Positions 6,348 through 8,999 of a DNA stretch of 8,999 bases are shown piece after piece. Below the pieces are notes generated by a model, which worked only from the letters and a program-made list of their open reading frames with translations, searched no databases and had not been told where the DNA came from. The stretch spans positions 1 through 8,999 of the forward strand of contig JAOUKJ010000140.1 in the NCBI GenBank assembly GCA_029882675.1. The letters are read 5' to 3'. The stretch's first letter is position 1; every line of letters begins with the position of its first letter. This DNA comes from Cyclobacteriaceae bacterium. Its GTDB lineage: Bacteria > Bacteroidota > Bacteroidia > Cytophagales > Cyclobacteriaceae. Position numbers and translations under genes: made by a program.

Positions 6348-7136
6348 TCAGGCTTCTAAAACGGGTTTTTGCATAAAATGCCCACCGATATTCAACACGG
6401 TTTGTTTGGGAAGTAACCAGGCTATAAAAGCCAGCAATCTGTTGAGAATACCGGGTATGATAATGGCTTTATTATTCAATAAGTCTTTAATGGCCTTTTT
6501 AGCTACCATTCCTGGCAGAGATTGGGTGATTTTACCCACAGGGCCTGCTGCTTCGATCCGGCGCATGACTTCATCGCTGGTCACCACACCGTTTGGGCAA
6601 AGACAACTCACACTCACCGAAGTGCTTTTTACTTCCTGACGCAATGCCATGGAAAAGGAAAGTACAAATGATTTGGACGCAGCGTAGACACTCTTATAGG
6701 GTACTGGAAAAAGTGCACTCAGGCTACCGACATTAAGGATATAGCCCTTGTTAAGATCTTTTAGGCCGGGCAGAAATAACCTGGTCAGCCCAACGATGGT
6801 ATGCATATTGAGCATCATCATCTTGCTGTAAAAGGTGTTGGATGTTTCTTCGAAAGAACCTTTATGCCCCATGCCAACGTTGTTTACAAGCATGTCTACT
6901 TCAAGTTTGTTTTGCTGACACCAGTTATAAATGATTTCCGGGGCGTTCTCATCTGACAGGTCTTGTTCCAGGCATTCTACGGACACGTTATATAATGTTT
7001 GTATAGACAAGGCCACTTCTTTTAGTTCGGGGCCGGGAAGGGCCACTAAAATGAGGTTCATGTTCCGTTTTGCACATTCTTCGGCAATGGCTCTTCCAAT
7101 GCCCGCACTTGCGCCGGTAATCAGGGTATAGGTCAT
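6348..7136 (-). CDS. Short-chain dehydrogenase/reductase (SDR)
   Basis: A 262-residue classical SDR with all main motifs: TGASAGIG (7-14) for the nucleotide, D59 near the adenine site (LEQDLSD), NNVG (85-88), and the catalytic set N110, S138, Y151 and K155 (YAASK). It should be a soluble NAD(P)-dependent oxidoreductase. The segment after beta-2 reads LVALPGPELKEV (30-41), where many NADP-using relatives of this type have LVARR-x-x-x-L; the missing Arg pair makes the coenzyme preference uncertain. The C-terminal part (229-247, ILNRLLAFIAWLLPKQTVL) is hydrophobic and resembles the membrane-leaning tail of DltE or 17-beta-HSD12-like SDRs that act on lipids or steroids; the substrate is not determined. 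It is transcribed alone, with a 510-bp gap upstream. The ATG at 7136 sits eight codons before the glycine motif, so the start is well placed. Confidence 0.93.
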   Translation of the reverse strand: MTYTLITGASAGIGRAIAEECAKRNMNLILVALPGPELKEVALSIQTLYNVSVECLEQDLSDENAPEIIYNWCQQNKLEVDMLVNNVGMGHKGSFEETSNTFYSKMMMLNMHTIVGLTRLFLPGLKDLNKGYILNVGSLSALFPVPYKSVYAASKSFVLSFSMALRQEVKSTSVSVSCLCPNGVVTSDEVMRRIEAAGPVGKITQSLPGMVAKKAIKDLLNNKAIIIPGILNRLLAFIAWLLPKQTVLNIGGHFMQKPVLEA

Positions 7137-7423
7137 GTAGTCTGCAGGATTTAGGTAGTTGTTTACTTTAAAATTGATAGGGAAAGATGTATAGCGATCA
7201 AAAATCCGCCTTAAATGTACACCTTTTATTTCAGGTTTTTAGTTTGACGTAAGGTTTTTGCGATTAACCATGTTGCGCCGTGCAAGTCCATGAGGTGGGG
7301 ACAGCAATAAGATGTTTATTTGTTATTGAAAGGAATACCGCTTAGATAACTGAGAGGTTAACCTTTTAGTTTTAATTTTTCCCTAAAATCCGCAAGCGTA
7401 TTTCAGGCATTAAATAAAAAGGC

Positions 7424-7450
7424 GTTTTCCCGCCCTCAGGGCGGGAAAAC
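7424..7450 (-). terminator. Strong GC-rich hairpin, terminator-like on the minus strand
   Basis: GTTTTCCCGCCC (7424-7435) and GGGCGGGAAAAC (7439-7450) form a perfect 12-bp stem with a TCA loop. Read on the minus strand the stem is followed three bases later by TTTTT then ATTTA, as in an intrinsic terminator; on the plus strand no T-run follows directly. The nearest minus-strand gene that could feed it is the acetyltransferase at 8124-8591, which would require transcription through the opposing gene. It could equally shield the dehydrogenase from read-through or be a dispersed palindromic repeat. Confidence 0.5.
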
Positions 7451-7529
7451 ATTTAAAATATGCTATTTTTGGTGCACTTGAATAAGTGAGTGGTCTTTAG
7501 ATTATAAACGTAGAATTCTGTTATATTTC

Positions 7530-7547
7530 GAACATTATTAAATGTTC
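7530..7547. repeat. Inverted repeat GAACATT-ATTA-AATGTTC
   Basis: Two perfect 7-bp arms with a 4-base centre, about 100 bases upstream of the start at 7647. The symmetric GAAC...GTTC ends look like a regulator-binding site, but the spacing differs from the Gram-positive LexA box (GAAC-N4-GTTC), and no regulator gene is near. Its last base is the first base of the next inverted repeat. Confidence 0.45.
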
Positions 7548-7576
7548 CTTAAAGCCGCCTGCGGATTTAAGGTTTT
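7547..7576 (+). promoter_or_regulatory. Hairpin followed by TTTT in the leader of the gene at 7647
   Basis: CCTTAAA (7547-7553) pairs with TTTAAGG (7566-7572); after one G-A mismatch, CCG/CGG continues the stem to a 4-base loop. TTTT (7573-7576) follows. On the plus strand this resembles a weak intrinsic terminator ahead of the exported-protein gene, so it might attenuate its transcription. A dispersed palindromic repeat is an equal alternative. Confidence 0.35.
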
Positions 7577-7646
7577 CACTAAAATTCCAACCTTTTGCGG
7601 TGATGGACTGTCTATAATAGTGAAGATAAATACAAACTGATCTGTG

Positions 7647-8120
7647 ATGAAAAATTATACAATACTTTTTATGATGTTGGCTGTTTGTTGTGTGCAATGT
7701 CAGTCTGAGGTGGATGGGCCGGTCTCACAAGGTTATGAGTTGGAACTCACCAGAAGTGACACACTCTATGATGATTTGATGAGCGCTATACAAAAGGGCG
7801 CTGTTATTTCTGATCCGTTTAAGTTGAAAAATGTGTACATCAAAGACCTGAAACTGCATGTGGAAGTATCCTATGGAGGGGGATGTGAGAAACACCGCTT
7901 TGAAATAGTCTGGCCCGATGCCATTATTATGATCTATCCGCCGCAATTTTCAGTTATCCTCAATCATAACAGCAATGGTGATGCCTGTGAAGCGTGGCTT
8001 ACAGAAACGATAGTGATTGACCTCAAGGACAGTCCGCTGGGATTTAGTGATGATGCCATTAATAGTATGCATATTACAGTGATCAATGGGAGTAATGCTG
8101 ACGAGACAGTATCAAATTAG
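7647..8120 (+). CDS. Exported Cys/His-motif protein of unknown function
   Basis: A 157-residue protein with an N-terminal hydrophobic leader (about 4-15) followed by a Cys cluster, C14, C15 and C18. It may be a lipoprotein anchored at one of these, but neither V13 before C14 nor Q17 before C18 is the normal small lipobox residue, so simple export is also possible. The mature domain holds GGG-C80-EKH83 and NHNSNGDAC (106-114) with H107, D112 and C114, then EAWLTETIVIDL. I believe this pairing of a GGCxxH block with an H-x-x-x-GD-x-C block recurs in small Bacteroidota secreted proteins, but I cannot name the family. The spacing suggests either a C80-C114 disulfide or a metal site. I chose ATG 7647 over the adjacent upstream GTG at 7644. 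It ends 3 bp from the stop of the opposing acetyltransferase gene. Confidence 0.83.
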   Translation: MKNYTILFMMLAVCCVQCQSEVDGPVSQGYELELTRSDTLYDDLMSAIQKGAVISDPFKLKNVYIKDLKLHVEVSYGGGCEKHRFEIVWPDAIIMIYPPQFSVILNHNSNGDACEAWLTETIVIDLKDSPLGFSDDAINSMHITVINGSNADETVSN

Positions 8121-8123
8121 CAT

Positions 8124-8591
8124 TTAGCCATTCGGTCGTTTTTTTCGCATCAGAAGCTCCGACGCTCCTTCGATGACATAATCAGCAATCTCCCCAACCT
8201 GCTGATAACCCATTCGCTGATAAAAGGCTTGTGCTCCTTTATTAAAAGAAGATACGCAAAGGAATACATTGGGGAAATCTTTGAATATTCTTTTTTCGGC
8301 ATATTCCAGTAACGTTTTCCCTAATCCCTGGCCACGCCATTCTGTTCCGATAGCAACACTTTTTATATATCCCGGAAAAGGGCCTTGCAGTTGTATAATG
8401 ATAACACCTGCAATTTTACCTGCGATATCAAGGACATATACTTCGTTGAGTGGATTTGTCAACACATCTGATATATATGATTTGCCCATTTTAAGTGTTT
8501 TCCAGGGTTCGGATTGTGTGAAGATGTTAATACAATCTCCCTTTTCTTCAGGCCCATCCGGTCGGCGTACAATCAATTTGTCAGTACACAT
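8124..8591 (-). CDS. GNAT family N-acetyltransferase
   Basis: A 155-residue single-domain GNAT enzyme, the usual size. The order of elements fits the fold: VYVLDIAGKIAGVIII (51-66) is beta-2/3; YIKSVAIGTEWRGQGLGKTLL (75-95) is motif A with the acetyl-CoA pyrophosphate loop R86-GQGLG91; FLCVSSFNKGAQAFYQRMGYQQVGE (110-134) is motif B with N117 and Y124, the latter often the general acid. It transfers an acetyl group from acetyl-CoA to an amine; the substrate cannot be read from the sequence. The protein is cytosolic, without a leader, and ends in a basic RKKRPNG tail. It is tail to tail with the exported-protein gene, 3 bp apart, so each terminator, if any, must lie inside the other gene. A good promoter lies just upstream of its start. 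Confidence 0.94.
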   Translation of the reverse strand: MCTDKLIVRRPDGPEEKGDCINIFTQSEPWKTLKMGKSYISDVLTNPLNEVYVLDIAGKIAGVIIIQLQGPFPGYIKSVAIGTEWRGQGLGKTLLEYAEKRIFKDFPNVFLCVSSFNKGAQAFYQRMGYQQVGEIADYVIEGASELLMRKKRPNG

Positions 8592-8615
8592 GCGCTAATT
8601 TTTTATGATGCGGAG

Positions 8616-8646
8616 CAAATATCCATGAAAGTTTCGGCATCTCAAA
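8616..8646 (-). promoter_or_regulatory. Bacteroidota-type promoter for the acetyltransferase gene
   Basis: On the minus strand TTTG (8646-8643), a 19-base spacer and GATATTTG (8623-8616, followed by C) match the Bacteroidota TTTG-N19-TAnnTTTG pattern, with one mismatch in the -7 box. The box ends 24 bases before the ATG at 8591, giving a short leader. This is the only place in the window with both boxes at the ideal spacing. Confidence 0.55.
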
Positions 8647-8825
8647 TGATAGAGTTTACTGAATTTGCCATAAAACGATCAATTAAACTGTCAATTGAAT
8701 CAAAGTCTTACATGGGTAAAATGGCTAAGTGTGAATACGTATATATACGTAGTTCTTTCACATGCCTTTGTGGTGAAAATAAATATCAAAAAAAGACTAT
8801 ATCAGGTAATGTATTATTGATGTAA
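8625..8825 (+). CDS. Possible small ORF, 66 residues (weak)
   Basis: An ATG at 8625 has GGAG at 8612-8615, nine bases upstream, the best Shine-Dalgarno match in the window. The product would be a basic 66-residue protein (MKVSASQMIEFTEF...) with C-x-C near residue 47 and no leader or known motif. The frame is also open upstream into the opposing acetyltransferase gene, as shadow frames often are, and the ATG overlaps that gene's promoter. It also spans one of the two palindromes. I judge it more likely spurious than real. Confidence 0.18.
   Translation: MKVSASQMIEFTEFAIKRSIKLSIESKSYMGKMAKCEYVYIRSSFTCLCGENKYQKKTISGNVLLM
8736..8751. repeat. Perfect 16-bp palindrome TACGTATATATACGTA
   Basis: The two 8-base halves are exact reverse complements with no spacer. 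It could be a dimeric regulator site or a cruciform-prone element. Confidence 0.6.
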
Positions 8826-8998
8826 AAATCTAAAACATGTTTAAACATGTACGCTATTAATTTTTTTTTTGAAGTAATATAATAAAATAAATACCCAACT
8901 GAAGTTGATAAAATACATATATAGATCAAATAGATTATATTAATTAATTGGATTTTGTGAAGTCGTATTGTGCGTAAAAGTTTACATAAACAATAAAA
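8786..8998 (-). CDS. Possible C-terminal end of a gene entering from the right (weak)
   Basis: The minus-strand frame from 8998 stays open for 70 codons to a TGA at 8788-8786, while the other two minus frames close soon after the edge. In sequence this AT-rich, 70 open codons are somewhat unexpected. The peptide holds a hydrophobic stretch of about 20-25 residues (IQLINIIYLIYICILSTSVG region) followed by a SKKK cluster, as in a membrane helix with a basic end, but AT-rich DNA gives such composition by chance. It contains a poly-A-coded Lys run and spans one palindrome. No family is recognised. Confidence 0.2.
   Translation of the reverse strand, partial: FYCLCKLLRTIRLHKIQLINIIYLIYICILSTSVGYLFYYITSKKKLIAYMFKHVLDFYINNTLPDIVFF
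8835..8850. repeat. Perfect 16-bp palindrome ACATGTTTAAACATGT
   Basis: The two 8-base halves are exact reverse complements with no spacer. Ten bases further on lies a T10 run (8861-8870). An operator is possible; as a plus-strand terminator the stem is short and AT-rich. Confidence 0.6.
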
Positions 8999-8999
8999 T

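Larger units (their letters stand above)
7137..7646. other. 510-bp intergenic region rich in inverted repeats
   Basis: This divergent gap lies between the dehydrogenase and the Cys/His-rich exported protein. I see no credible gene in it. It holds a 12-bp GC-rich hairpin (7424-7450), two abutting inverted repeats (7530-7572), a near-palindrome AAATCCGCAAGCGTATTT (7386-7403), and three copies of the word AAATCCGC: plus strand at 7202-7209 and 7386-7393, and minus strand at 7561-7568. TATTTTTG at 7464-7471 matches a -7 box for the plus strand but has no -33 partner. GATTTTTG on the minus strand (7199-7206) is one base off the -7 consensus for the dehydrogenase, again without a -33 box. No tRNA-like or known riboswitch fold was recognised. 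Confidence 0.6.
8592..8999. other. AT-rich right-hand region without a firm gene
   Basis: This 408-bp stretch is clearly richer in A and T than the rest of the window, most of all after 8780. It holds the acetyltransferase promoter, two perfect 16-bp palindromes, a T10 run (8861-8870), CAACT-GA-AGTTG (8896-8907) and two weak coding candidates, given as separate entries. No tRNA or known RNA was recognised. Confidence 0.5.

Noticed and set aside
7268..7310. tRNA-like or structured RNA around TTGCGCCGTGCAA
   Set aside because: Only a 4-bp stem forms, and no cloverleaf arms, TTC loop or CCA end could be traced.
7613..7618. TATAAT hexamer resembling a sigma-70 -10 box before the gene at 7647
   Set aside because: No TTGACA-like box lies 16-18 bases upstream, and Bacteroidota use a different primary promoter sequence; in AT-rich DNA this is expected by chance.
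1..8999. A multi-gene defence, mobile or secretion system
   Set aside because: Genes alternate in strand, are of unrelated kinds, and include no nuclease, ATPase, transposase, integrase or secretion component.

Overview
The window looks like ordinary chromosomal DNA from a member of the Bacteroidota. Several signs agree. There are many short lipoproteins and secreted proteins with little similarity outside this phylum. One gene encodes a TonB C-terminal domain of the Bacteroidota type. Shine-Dalgarno sites are weak. Three upstream regions carry matches to the Bacteroidota -33/-7 promoter (TTG or TTTG, about 19-23 bases, TAnnTTTG). The chemoreceptor hints at a motile or gliding, chemosensing lineage. 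I cannot name a genus. No rRNA, tRNA, CRISPR array, transposase, integrase or phage gene was seen.

Layout. (1) 1-603, minus: the N-terminal 201 residues of a sulfatase lipoprotein, cut by the left edge. (2) 696-1925, plus: a lipoprotein with two thioredoxin-fold domains, divergent from the sulfatase across 92 bp. (3) 2072-2593, plus: a small exported protein, distantly DUF4168-like. (4) 2778-3599, minus: a beta-rich lipoprotein of unknown function, convergent with the previous gene; a strong hairpin separates them. (5) 3839-4231, plus: an exported stand-alone TonB C-terminal domain, with a good promoter match. (6) 4427-6322, plus: a methyl-accepting chemotaxis protein with a NIT sensor domain. 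(7) 6348-7136, minus: a short-chain dehydrogenase, tail to tail with the chemoreceptor. (8) 7137-7646: a 510-bp gap with three inverted repeats and a recurring AAATCCGC motif. (9) 7647-8120, plus: a Cys/His-rich exported protein. (10) 8124-8591, minus: a GNAT acetyltransferase, tail to tail with gene 9 and only 3 bp apart, with the best promoter of the window upstream. (11) 8592-8999: AT-rich sequence with two perfect 16-bp palindromes, a T10 tract and possibly the end of a gene entering from the right.

Five of the nine confident genes are predicted to be exported (three with good lipoboxes, two with cleavable signal peptides), a sixth is probably exported, and the chemoreceptor sits in the inner membrane, so this is largely an envelope neighbourhood. 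Genes alternate in strand and no multigene operon is obvious, so I do not see a co-transcribed multi-gene system. The most unusual parts are the two-headed redox lipoprotein, the sulfatase with a Cys-x-Ala-x-Arg maturation motif, the TonB domain without an anchor, and the palindrome-rich gaps at 7137-7646 and 8592-8999.
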